Assembly: GCA_001464765.1 (NCBI GenBank)
Contig: LNDV01000030.1
Location: forward strand, 208,001-272,000
Origin: Betaproteobacteria bacterium Ga0077526
GTDB lineage: Bacteria; Pseudomonadota; Gammaproteobacteria; Burkholderiales; Ga0077523
DNA: 64,000 bases
Reading direction: 5' to 3'
Under the pieces are notes generated by a model. The model did no database searches. It had not been told where the DNA came from and saw only the letters and a list, made by a program, of their open reading frames with translations. Made by a program: the position numbers and the translations under genes. Numbering within the stretch: the first letter of the stretch is position 1; every line of letters starts with the position of its first letter. Below are positions 42,464 to 50,036 of this stretch, in pieces.

Positions 42464-43125
42464 TGACTCGAACGGGGATGCTCGCGATCGTCGCGATGCT
42501 GGGGATGCTGCTGGCTGGCACGGCAGCGGGTCAGGACGCTTCCAAGTCTCAGGCCCGTGAGAGGGAGATGCTGCGCCGCGCGCAGGCCGCCCAGAAGCAG
42601 GCTGAGGAGCAGAGTGCCGCGCTCGGTCAGGAGAAGTCGCGGATCGCCGCGGAACTCGACACCGTCAAGGACGCCACCTCGAAAGCCGAGGCCGCGGCGG
42701 CGCGTGAGCGCAAACGCGGTGTGGAACTGCAGCGCTCGCTCGATGGGGCGAAGGCCGAGCGAGAGAAGCTCGAAGCGGAACGCAATGCCCATCAGACACG
42801 CGCTGCCGACCTCGACGCGCAGTTGCGTAAGGTGAAGGAGGAACTCGCCGCGGCCCGCGCCGCGCTTGCCGAGGGCGGTCAGTCGCTCGATCGGACCCGG
42901 GCCGATCTGGCAGGCGAGCGTCGCGAACTGGCGGCCTGCGTCGAGAAGAACGCCACGCTCGCCGCGATTTCCGAGGACTTGCTCGACCGCTACCGCAAGG
43001 TGGGCGTGTGGGACGCGCTGCGGCGTCGCGAGCCGTTCACCGGAGAGCGCCGCGTGGAAGTGGAGAACCTCATCGAGGATGCGCGGGACCGTGTCGCGGC
43101 CTCGCGCGTGAGCCCGACCCGCTGA
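42463..43125 (+). CDS. Exported coiled-coil protein
   Basis: A 220-residue periplasmic protein with a Sec signal (cleavage near TAAG, residue ~23) and an almost continuous coiled coil (~27-150) rich in Ala, Glu, Arg and Lys heptads. A short C-terminal part follows (ENLIEDARDRVAASR). Its ATG shares one base with the porin stop (TGATG), so the two are co-translated. It may bridge the porin or the motor to other envelope parts. Family not recognised. Confidence 0.8.
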   Translation: MTRTGMLAIVAMLGMLLAGTAAGQDASKSQAREREMLRRAQAAQKQAEEQSAALGQEKSRIAAELDTVKDATSKAEAAAARERKRGVELQRSLDGAKAEREKLEAERNAHQTRAADLDAQLRKVKEELAAARAALAEGGQSLDRTRADLAGERRELAACVEKNATLAAISEDLLDRYRKVGVWDALRRREPFTGERRVEVENLIEDARDRVAASRVSPTR

Positions 43126-43169
43126 TTTCGCGGGACTGTGCGCGCAGTGCTGGTCATCCGGCCCTGCTC

Positions 43170-43178
43170 TGGGATAAT
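43170..43178 (+). promoter_or_regulatory. Candidate extended -10 promoter for the CAAX protease / epsL pair
   Basis: TGGGATAAT fits the extended -10 pattern (TG-n-GATAAT) and lies 33 bp before the CAAX-protease start. The -35 region 17 bp upstream is poor (CTGGTC), which an extended -10 can tolerate. Confidence 0.35.
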
Positions 43179-43211
43179 CCGCGGCCTCAACAGCTTCCAG
43201 TGCAGCCTTCC

Positions 43212-43880
43212 ATGGCCAATGCCCTTTCCAACCCCGCCGTCGCCCGAGTTCTGCCCTTCGGGCTCTACATCGCCTTCCTGGCCCTCAACAGCCTGATTCC
43301 CGAAGGCACTGTCGACACCCGGTGGCTCTATCCCGTGCGCGTCGGGCTGGTGGCCCTGGTCCTGGCGTTCTTCTGGCGCCAGTATGACGAGCTGCGCGGC
43401 AAGTTCTCGATGCCAGGCGGCTTCTGGGCATTGGGTCTGATCACCGGGCTGGTCGTGTTCGTCCTCTGGGTCAATCTGACGGCGCCCTGGATGCTGATGG
43501 GCGGGCAGGGCAAGGGCTTCGACCCCCGCGACGGCGACCACATCAACGTTGTGCTGGCGATCACCCGCATCGCCGGGGCGGCGCTGGTGGTGCCGGTGAT
43601 GGAGGAACTGTTCTGGCGCTCCTTCGTCATGCGCTGGATCGACAATCCGAAGTTTCGGGAGATCCTCCCGACGGCGATTTCACTGAAGGCTCTGCTGCTG
43701 TCGTCCGTGGTCTTCGGGCTCGAGCACAACGAATGGTTCGCCGGCATTCTCGCGGGGCTGGCATACGGCTGGCTGTATCGGGTGACGGGCAATCTGTGGG
43801 TCCCGATCGTGTCCCACGCCCTGACGAACGGGCTGCTGGGGATGTGGGTGCTCTATACTGCCTCCTGGCAATTCTGGTGA
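43212..43880 (+). CDS. CAAX prenyl protease-related membrane protein (exosortase-associated CPBP family)
   Basis: A 222-residue protein with six or so hydrophobic helices and the CPBP/Abi motifs: EELFWRSFVMRW (the EExxxR glutamates), FGLEHNEWFAG (His) and SHALTNG (second His). This form, with a VMEELFWRSF context, matches the CAAX-related proteins that occur with exosortase/PEP-CTERM systems. It sits 18 bp before epsL, supporting that. It is probably an intramembrane protease acting on the exported or sorted proteins; its substrate is not known. Confidence 0.85.
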   Translation: MANALSNPAVARVLPFGLYIAFLALNSLIPEGTVDTRWLYPVRVGLVALVLAFFWRQYDELRGKFSMPGGFWALGLITGLVVFVLWVNLTAPWMLMGGQGKGFDPRDGDHINVVLAITRIAGAALVVPVMEELFWRSFVMRWIDNPKFREILPTAISLKALLLSSVVFGLEHNEWFAGILAGLAYGWLYRVTGNLWVPIVSHALTNGLLGMWVLYTASWQFW

Positions 43881-43898
43881 AACGAGAGATTTCCACCC

Positions 43899-45155
43899 AT
43901 GACTTCGCACTTCGGTCTGTCGCTGCGGTGTCTCGCCGCCCTCGGGATGATCTGCACCTCGACGCTCGCAAATGCGCTCGAAGGTGACCGCATCCGGCCC
44001 TATGCCGGCATCAACTACACCTATCAGGACAATGTCTTCTACCTGGATGACCGGGTGGACGCCAACTCGGTGTCGTTCCTCAAGGGCGGCCAGCGAGGCG
44101 ACCAGACCATCGGCTTGAAGGTCGGTCTCGACATGGACTGGTATTACAGCCGCCAGACCTTCTCGCTGCGGTCGCAGCTCACAAACAACCGGCACGTCAC
44201 CTACGACAACCTCAACTACAACGCCTACAACCTCCGCGGCGCCTGGAACTGGGTGCTGGGCGAACGCTGGGACGGCGATGCCGGAGTCGAGAAGAATCAG
44301 ATCGCGTCGACGTTTTACGATTTCCGCACCGCCGACCGGTCGGAGCGGAATCTCCGCACGCTCGATGCGCTGTTTGCGAGCGCCATGCTGCGCATGTCGC
44401 CGGACTGGAAGCTCCGCGGGGCGATTCGCTACACCCAGACGGACAACAGCATCTCGCGATTCCAGTTGTTCAACCGCAACGAACTCACACTGGAAGCCGG
44501 TTCGCGCCACTACAGCAAGGGCACGGACGACTTTATCGGCATCAACTTCCGCGTGGTTGACGGCAAGCTGCCGAATCGCGAAATCATCGCGGCTTCGGCG
44601 ACGACCAACGCCTACCGTCAGTACACGGCCGAGGGCGTCGTGGAGTATCAGGCGGGCGGCTCCACCCGGCTGATCGGCAACCTGGGTCTCACGACGCGAC
44701 GCCACGACGACTTCTCGCAGCGCGACTTCAGCGGGATCACGGGGCGTGTTTCGGGGACGTACTTGCTGTCGGGGAAGACCTCCTTGAACGGCGCGGTGTT
44801 TCGCGAGATCGGCGCGTGGGAGGACAACACCACCAACTACATCCTGACCGAAGGGTTCTCGCTCGGTGCGACGCAGCGTCTCACCGAGAAGGTCAATCTC
44901 CAGCTGAACTATCAAAACCGGAAGCGAATGTTCAGCGGGGATCCCGGCATCGTCACTGGGCTGCCCAACCGCAGTGATCGCCTCCAGTCCCTCGCGCTCT
45001 CCGCGGTCTGGCAACTCGAGCGGAACATCCGTCTCGATGCGACGGTGTCGCGGGACACCCGCTCAGCGGATGCTGCCTGGCAGGCGAACGGCTTCGGACC
45101 TTTCAACAACTTCAAGGTCCTGACGTTTTCGGTCGGCGGCCAGCTGACGTTCTAG
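43899..45155 (+). CDS. epsL: EpsL-like outer-membrane beta-barrel protein (XrtB/PEP-CTERM associated)
   Basis: A 418-residue outer-membrane barrel. A signal peptide (cleavage near ANAL, residue ~26) is followed by repeated amphipathic strands. YAGINYTYQDNVFYLDD near the start is characteristic of EpsL-type proteins linked to exopolysaccharide export, and the protein ends with FSVGGQLTF. With the EpsA-type regulator, the CAAX protease and a PEP-CTERM protein this indicates an XrtB polysaccharide-sorting system whose biosynthetic core lies elsewhere. Its 3' end overlaps a convergent small ORF by 93 bp. Confidence 0.78.
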   Translation: MTSHFGLSLRCLAALGMICTSTLANALEGDRIRPYAGINYTYQDNVFYLDDRVDANSVSFLKGGQRGDQTIGLKVGLDMDWYYSRQTFSLRSQLTNNRHVTYDNLNYNAYNLRGAWNWVLGERWDGDAGVEKNQIASTFYDFRTADRSERNLRTLDALFASAMLRMSPDWKLRGAIRYTQTDNSISRFQLFNRNELTLEAGSRHYSKGTDDFIGINFRVVDGKLPNREIIAASATTNAYRQYTAEGVVEYQAGGSTRLIGNLGLTTRRHDDFSQRDFSGITGRVSGTYLLSGKTSLNGAVFREIGAWEDNTTNYILTEGFSLGATQRLTEKVNLQLNYQNRKRMFSGDPGIVTGLPNRSDRLQSLALSAVWQLERNIRLDATVSRDTRSADAAWQANGFGPFNNFKVLTFSVGGQLTF

Positions 45156-45281
45156 GGCCTCGTCATCGAGCTTCCTCTGTGCCCGCTTGAGCCGCATCGT
45201 GGGAGGCTCGAACACGCACAGCCGGTCGATGTAGTCCGCCCAGTTTTCCTGGGGCTCGGTCCCTTCGGAGTCGTCGCTCAT
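45063..45281 (-). CDS. Hypothetical small charged protein (72 aa), coupled to alpha-CTD-like gene
   Basis: I do not recognise this protein. It is 72 residues, hydrophilic and mostly helical (RAQRKLDDEALERQLAADRKRQ), with an acidic N-terminus. Its ATG overlaps the stop of the alpha-CTD-like gene (ATGA), which argues that it is real and co-translated. Against this, its last third runs antisense into epsL. It may be a partner of the upstream protein. Confidence 0.5.
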   Translation of the reverse strand: MSDDSEGTEPQENWADYIDRLCVFEPPTMRLKRAQRKLDDEALERQLAADRKRQDLEVVERSEAVRLPGSIR

Positions 45282-45919
45282 GCCTTTCCCGCACTGGCCG
45301 GCGAGGGGTTCGCTGCCTGGCCCGCGCGTCCTCCCGGCATCCGCGGCGCGCTGCGCCCGCGTCTCGTCCGGCCCGGCGTGTCGATCCATCCGTGGATCAG
45401 GCTGACGCCGTTTGCCACGACGGCCCTCGTTTCCGGAGGTGACTCGTTGAGTGCCTCCTCGAACACCTCGAGCAGTACCCGCAGATTGCTCTTGCCCAGG
45501 CGGTAGAGCAGACGCACCTCGTCCTCGTTCCGGGGAACGGCCTCGATGACCGTGTCGAAACCGCGCTCCGCGAGCGTGGCGCAGAGTACCCGGCTGACTC
45601 GCGGCCACAGGGTTTCGAACGTCACGTCGGGGTGGGGTACGACGGCAAGGGCCTGCGGGTCTGCCAGACCGAGACGACAGAGCTGATGGTGGTTCAGCAC
45701 AGGCAGAGGCAGCCCGCGGGCGCTCAGGCAGCCCATCAGATCGACCAGACAGGCGCGTCCGAGACAGCGCCAGAGGTCTTCCGGCGCTACCTCCGCGAGC
45801 TGAGCGCAGTCCGTCACGTCGAGGCGGCGCAGGCGCGACAGCGTAATGGGGCCGAGACCCAGCGCGGAGACGGGCAGGCTCGCGCCGGGACTGTCGGGTA
45901 ATGATGAAGCGGTATCCAT
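45278..45919 (-). CDS. Protein with two RNA-polymerase alpha-CTD-like repeats
   Basis: A 213-residue protein with no signal peptide. Residues ~16-70 (PVSALGLGPITLSRLRRL... LSARGLPL) follow the pattern of the RpoA C-terminal domain: the LxLxxRxxNxLKRxxI helix, then a -DL- segment, then a GKKSL-like turn and the closing LxSRGLxL. A second copy lies at ~104-160 (RVSRVLCATLAERGFDTVIEAV... LGKSNLRVLLEVFEEAL), where LGKSN matches the LGKKS turn. The C-terminal ~30 residues are basic and disordered. Such a helix-hairpin-helix fold binds DNA (UP-element) or activators. A stand-alone double copy suggests a DNA-binding or polymerase-modulating protein. The ATG at 45919 begins the compact protein. Confidence 0.65.
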   Translation of the reverse strand: MDTASSLPDSPGASLPVSALGLGPITLSRLRRLDVTDCAQLAEVAPEDLWRCLGRACLVDLMGCLSARGLPLPVLNHHQLCRLGLADPQALAVVPHPDVTFETLWPRVSRVLCATLAERGFDTVIEAVPRNEDEVRLLYRLGKSNLRVLLEVFEEALNESPPETRAVVANGVSLIHGWIDTPGRTRRGRSAPRMPGGRAGQAANPSPASAGKA

Positions 45920-46072
45920 GAACCTGCGGATGACGGGGGCACTGCCCGAGTCTTTGCCTGTGACGTTACGACGGCGTGTCACTTCGGGAAGATGCCCGTG
46001 AGCCGAATGCACCATGGCGCGCTGTCGGTGGCACACTGCATCCTTCCGCAGACGAGCACCCAGGACATCCGC

Positions 46073-46912
46073 ATGCCCCGATTCGCCGCGAATCTCCATT
46101 ACCTGTTCTCCGAAGTCCCGTTTCTCGACCGGTTCGAGGCGGCCGCCGCAGCCGGCTTTCGCGCGGTGGAGTTCCAGGTGCCCTACGACCATCCGCCCGA
46201 GGTGCTGCGCGAACGGCTCGACCGGCACGGGCTGGAGATGGTGCTGTTCGATGCGCCGATGGGAGACTGGGACCGCGGCGACCGCGGGCTCGCCTGCATT
46301 CCGGGGCGCGAGTCGGCGTTCCGCGAAAGTCTCGCGCCGGTGGTGACGTACGCCGAGGCGCTGCGGTGCCGCACGGTCCATGTGATGGCTGGCGTGGTGG
46401 GGCCGGGTCGAACGCGCGAGGAGTGCGAGCCGGTGTACATCGCGAACATCCGCCACGCGGCCGAAGCGCTGGGTCGGGCGGGCATCGCCGTCGTGATCGA
46501 GCCCATCAATCCGCGGTTCGGTGTGGTGTCAGGCGGACCGAGCTACACAACGGAAGGGATGCACGGCTACTTCCTCAATACCTCCCTGCAGGCGACCCGG
46601 CTGCTCGATGCCATCGACCATCCCAATGCGTGGCTGCATCTCGACTGCTATCACATGCAGGTGCTGGAAGGGCATCTCGCCGACACGCTGCGCACACACA
46701 TCGCACGGCTGAAGCACATCCAGATCGCGGGAGTGCCCGGGCGGCACGAGCCCGACGTCGGCGAGATCCACTACCCGTTCCTGTTCGATCTGCTCGACGA
46801 ACTGGGGTATGACGGCTGGGTCGGCTGCGAGTACCGGCCTCGCGGTGAGACGCTGGCCGGCCTCGGCTGGGGCCGGCGCTATGGATTGCGGGACGGGGGC
46901 GCCGCCGGATAG
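46073..46912 (+). CDS. otnI: Hydroxypyruvate isomerase / 2-oxo-tetronate isomerase family
   Basis: A 279-residue TIM-barrel sugar isomerase of the AP-endonuclease-2-like fold. The N-terminus PRFAANLHYLFSEVPFLDRF is typical of Hyi/OtnI. Metal-site residues are suggested by VIEPINPR (Glu), LHLDCYHMQ (Asp/His) and GCEYRPRGET (Glu). It is about 20 residues longer than usual at the C-terminus. OtnI converts 2-oxo- to 3-oxo-tetronate, the substrate of OtnK, which is encoded at the start of this window. The alternative is hydroxypyruvate isomerase (Hyi); sequence alone does not decide. The start at 46073 follows AGGAC. Confidence 0.8.
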   Translation: MPRFAANLHYLFSEVPFLDRFEAAAAAGFRAVEFQVPYDHPPEVLRERLDRHGLEMVLFDAPMGDWDRGDRGLACIPGRESAFRESLAPVVTYAEALRCRTVHVMAGVVGPGRTREECEPVYIANIRHAAEALGRAGIAVVIEPINPRFGVVSGGPSYTTEGMHGYFLNTSLQATRLLDAIDHPNAWLHLDCYHMQVLEGHLADTLRTHIARLKHIQIAGVPGRHEPDVGEIHYPFLFDLLDELGYDGWVGCEYRPRGETLAGLGWGRRYGLRDGGAAG

Positions 46913-46981
46913 CGGCATTCCGAACCGCTCGCACGACCGCCGCCGACCCGTCCGAGGCTTACGCAGCAGCTGTGCGAGTCG

Positions 46982-47656
46982 TCAGGGCAATCGTTTCGCG
47001 AGATCGGTCGCTGCCTCCTGTGCCGCAGCCTGCAGGGTCACGGCCCGTTCGCGGCTCGTCTCCACCGAGATGGTGAGTTCGTCGATGCCTTCCCAGACGA
47101 CCGCACCGGTCTTCGCATCCCAGATCTGGAAGAACATGCGCATGTGGGCGAACTGCGTCTGCAGGATCGATAGCCCAAACAGGCCGAAGCGGCTCTTGGC
47201 CCCCTGTTCGAAGCGGGCGAGCTTGAGCTGCCCGAGATAGCGCGCGCCGGTGGCGACGGACAGGCGCGACAACCCCTCGCGGTCGAACACGCCGGTCAGC
47301 CGGTAGTCCTGGAACAGGTGCTGGTAGGCATCGACGAGGCCGGCCGAGTTGACCGAAGACAGCACGGCGGGCAGCGGCACGAGCCTGAGATCGGGACGCG
47401 CCACCTGCAGCGCTTCGGTGAACAGGAACGCCAGCGTCTGCCGGTCTTCCTCCTGACCGGTGACCGACGACGGCGTGAGAATGGCGAGCCCGCCATCGCG
47501 CAGCTCGCCGGGGGCGAGCGCATTCGATCGGATTTCGGGATTGGTGTATCGCTGCGGGGCAAAGGTGCATCCCGCGAAGGTGAACGTCGCGGCAACGGCA
47601 AGCGCAACGATGCCTCGGGCACGGGATCGTGCCCGGGTGTGTCTGGACAAAGTCAT
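46982..47656 (-). CDS. Putative lipoprotein, FlgO/CsgG-like
   Basis: A 224-residue lipoprotein: basic N-terminus, hydrophobic helix and lipobox FAGC (Cys near residue 30). The mature part alternates helices and strands, with DYRLTGVFDREGLSRLSVATGARYLGQLKLARFEQ and AKTGAVVWEGIDEL. The latter (WDAKTG.VVWEG) is a phrase common in CsgG/FlgO/LpoB-type envelope lipoproteins. No specific function can be assigned. It follows the Gfo/Idh/MocA gene with a 4-base overlap of its start, so the two may be coupled by chance or by operon. Confidence 0.6.
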   Translation of the reverse strand: MTLSRHTRARSRARGIVALAVAATFTFAGCTFAPQRYTNPEIRSNALAPGELRDGGLAILTPSSVTGQEEDRQTLAFLFTEALQVARPDLRLVPLPAVLSSVNSAGLVDAYQHLFQDYRLTGVFDREGLSRLSVATGARYLGQLKLARFEQGAKSRFGLFGLSILQTQFAHMRMFFQIWDAKTGAVVWEGIDELTISVETSRERAVTLQAAAQEAATDLAKRLP

Positions 47657-48681
47657 CGGATCTCCACGCCGGCGGCCCGGTAGCAGGCCTCCATCAGTTC
47701 CAGGGTCTGGATGTTGTCGAGCCGGTCCGTCTGGAACGGCTGCCCGGTCCGCAGGCCGGTGGTGAAATCGCGGACGGCCTCGCTGAAGCACACCTGATAG
47801 TTCTTTGCGAGATCGAACGTGACCGTGTCCTCGGGGCGCCCGCCTTCCAGATAGAGACGGTCACGGTCGTAGACGAGCGTGCCGAGCGTACCCATCACCT
47901 CGAGCCGGTCCGTCGGCATGGGCGGGCAGCCCGGCGCGGAAATGTTGCCATCCACGACCGCGGTGAAGCCGTCGCGGCCCGAGAAGACGATGACGGCGGC
48001 GTCCTCGCCCGCGAGTTCCGGATTGATCCGCGACAGCCGGGCGGACTCCACCTTCAGCGGGCCGAACAGGACGCGCATGACGTCGATCTGGTGGATGAGG
48101 ACCTCGAACACCAGCAGGCGCGGAAAGCTCCGCAGGTAGGGCTGGCGCTTGAGCAGCGCGGGTTCGGAACCGTCCGCGGTGAGGCACGAGGACGATCGCA
48201 CCACCATGCGAGCTTGCTTCACCGATCCGACGACACCGGCTTGGAGCCGCGCCCGGACCATGGCGTAATGCGGACGGTGACGGTAGTTCTCGTGGACCAT
48301 GAAGCGCACGCGATCGCCAACATCGTCGATCAGCGCGCGGGCCTCCGCGACGGTCGCGCACAGCGGCTTCTGGCTGCACACGTGGATGCCACGGTCTGCC
48401 GCGATTCGCGTCAGCGGCGCGTGCGTGCCCACCGGGGTGATGATGTCCACGGCATCCAGGTCGTGGTGGTCGAGCATATCGGTGAAGTCCGTGTACACAT
48501 TCGGAATGGCGAACGCTTCCGCACGGGCTCGGGCACGCGAGATATCGGGGTCGCAGATGGCGACGAGTTCCACGTCGGGCAGGGCACGCCATCCGACCAG
48601 GTGGAACTGGCTGATGGCGCCCGCGCCGGCGATGCCGACGCGCAAGGGTCTGTCAACGGCCACTGGGGGCATCGGGGGCAT
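47653..48681 (-). CDS. Gfo/Idh/MocA family NAD(P)-dependent oxidoreductase
   Basis: A ~342-residue dehydrogenase. The Rossmann motif GIAGAGAISQFHL is near the N-terminus, the CSQKPLC segment supplies the family EKP-like lysine (here QKP), and ENYRHRPHY carries active-site residues. The C-terminal half is the alpha/beta domain that binds sugar-like substrates. The N-terminus is uncertain: ATGs at 48681 and 48672 both precede the Rossmann strand, and the longer frame from 48759 is proline-rich and overlaps the upstream gene. The neighbouring isomerase suggests a shared sugar-acid route, which is only contextual. Confidence 0.85.
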   Translation of the reverse strand: MPPMPPVAVDRPLRVGIAGAGAISQFHLVGWRALPDVELVAICDPDISRARARAEAFAIPNVYTDFTDMLDHHDLDAVDIITPVGTHAPLTRIAADRGIHVCSQKPLCATVAEARALIDDVGDRVRFMVHENYRHRPHYAMVRARLQAGVVGSVKQARMVVRSSSCLTADGSEPALLKRQPYLRSFPRLLVFEVLIHQIDVMRVLFGPLKVESARLSRINPELAGEDAAVIVFSGRDGFTAVVDGNISAPGCPPMPTDRLEVMGTLGTLVYDRDRLYLEGGRPEDTVTFDLAKNYQVCFSEAVRDFTTGLRTGQPFQTDRLDNIQTLELMEACYRAAGVEIR

Positions 48682-49006
48682 CCGGGCAGGGGTAGGTTTC
48701 GGCGAGGGCGCGCCGTACCGTGAGGGCGCCACCGGCGGGCAATCGGCCGGGGTTGGCAATCATCCAGTCGCGAACGGATTTCAGCAGAATTTTGGCGGGC
48801 GTGCCGTCCGGCGTGCAGATCTCGCTGCGCTCGAATGCGTCGTGGACACCGGACACGAATCCCAGCGCCAGGGTCCGGTCCTTGAAGGAGCCGCCCGATT
48901 TCTGGGCCTCGGCGAGCCAGTCCGCAAGCTGCGGCGAACTCACGAACTCCGCCTGTGCGGTAACGGACAGACCGGCCAGGACGAGCGCGGCGATCGGGGT
49001 CTTCAT
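48653..49006 (-). CDS. Rap1a/Tai-like small exported protein
   Basis: A 117-residue exported protein with a Sec signal (~1-18, TAQAE). The mature part has LALGFVSGVHDAF, an IC-TPDG segment, and ends near ETYPC. This spacing (Gly-Phe-x-x-Gly-Val...Cys...Pro...YPC) resembles the Rap1a/Tai family, which includes immunity proteins to type VI effectors as well as many orphan periplasmic proteins. There is no effector next to it, so an immunity role is unproven. AGGAGG lies 8 bases upstream of the ATG. It overlaps the oxidoreductase start. Confidence 0.65.
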   Translation of the reverse strand: MKTPIAALVLAGLSVTAQAEFVSSPQLADWLAEAQKSGGSFKDRTLALGFVSGVHDAFERSEICTPDGTPAKILLKSVRDWMIANPGRLPAGGALTVRRALAETYPCPDAPDAPSGR

Positions 49007-49564
49007 GGGGTTTCCTCCTGTGACATATGGCATTGCTCGCCCCGAACGGGGGCGCGAGCGGGGTGGTCGGGCGAGGTGCAGCCCGGTGCCGCGGCCGTCT
49101 GCGCGGCCTCGGCGCATGGTAAATCCCCGCAGTGGGACCGGGAAATGGACCTATCCGTTTCATCCGGGTGGCATTCTGGTGACGTCGATCGGAGACAAAC
49201 GGGGAAAAGCCCCTGTCATGGGCCGCCGGATTGGGGGCGGGTGAGCATTTTTTCGGCAAATCCCCTTGCACTCGCGCCAAGACGCATGCACTCTTCCCCG
49301 CCGCGATTTCGGGCGACGCGAGGGTGTCCGAGTGCCTGGGGTGATCCGGAAGGGAGTATTTCCGGGCTCCCGGCGCCGCGCGGGTGGGCGTTCTCCAGCC
49401 ATCACCCGTCGCCTTTACCAGGCGTTTCGTCCTCGCGCACCAGCACTGGCAGCCGGCGGGATCGCTGCCTGCCTGTCCCCCGGCCCCGGGCAGGTGACCC
49501 TGTGCAATCCCCGATACCGGCCGATGATGTGCGGCATGGGCCAATTCTGATTGCGTGATCGACT
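49007..49564. other. Long intergenic region between the Rap1a-like gene and dksA
   Basis: About 560 bp with no gene I can support. It is the upstream region of both divergent genes and is less GC-extreme in patches (for example a run of six T at about 49250). It contains a small GGGG/CCCC hairpin near 49200. I do not recognise a riboswitch or small RNA, but its size is unusual in this dense window and an unannotated RNA or long leader of dksA is possible. Confidence 0.5.
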
Positions 49565-49993
49565 ATGGAACGGAAAGCCAGCAAGAAGGTTCTGACCGAG
49601 GCGCAGCTGGTCGCTGCCCCGCCGAAGGACTACATGAACGAGGACCAGCTCGCGTTCTTCAAGCAGCGGCTCCTCGATCAGAAGAAGGAACTGCTCGACA
49701 ACGTGCGCGACACGAGCGAGCACCTGCGCGAGACCGAGGCGACCAGCGACGTGTCCGACCGCGCCACCCAGGAAGAAGAGCAGGCCCTGGAGCTGCGGAC
49801 CCGCGACCGTGAGCGCAAGCTGCTGAAGAAGATCGAAGAAGCCCTCGGGCGGATCGAGGACGGCAGCTACGGTTTCTGCGCGGAAACCGGCGAACCCATC
49901 GGCGTCCGGCGCCTGATGGCGCGGCCGACGGCCACGTTGAGCATCGAAGCCCAGGAGCGGCGCGAGCGCATGCAGCGCATGTACGGCGACTGA
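49565..49993 (+). CDS. dksA: DksA-family RNA polymerase-binding factor with single-cysteine zinc-finger region
   Basis: A 142-residue DksA. The coiled coil (~30-100) has the tip motif D62-x-x-D65-x-A67, needed to act in the polymerase secondary channel. The C-terminal finger region has C105, T108, S126 and A129 where classical DksA has four cysteines. Such single-Cys or Cys-less DksA forms are known in other proteobacteria. It should act with ppGpp on rRNA and amino-acid promoters. It is followed by exbB after 43 bp. Since zinc is not needed, it may work under zinc limitation or be insensitive to thiol stress, or be a second copy. Confidence 0.93.
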   Translation: MERKASKKVLTEAQLVAAPPKDYMNEDQLAFFKQRLLDQKKELLDNVRDTSEHLRETEATSDVSDRATQEEEQALELRTRDRERKLLKKIEEALGRIEDGSYGFCAETGEPIGVRRLMARPTATLSIEAQERRERMQRMYGD

Positions 49994-50036
49994 TGCCGGT
50001 CCGTCCGGTCCGGCAGCCCGGCGTCGAGGGCGTCGC

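Noticed and set aside
48653..49006. Rap1a/Tai-like protein as a type VI immunity gene
   Set aside because: There is no effector, VgrG, Hcp or other type VI gene around it; the fold alone is not enough.
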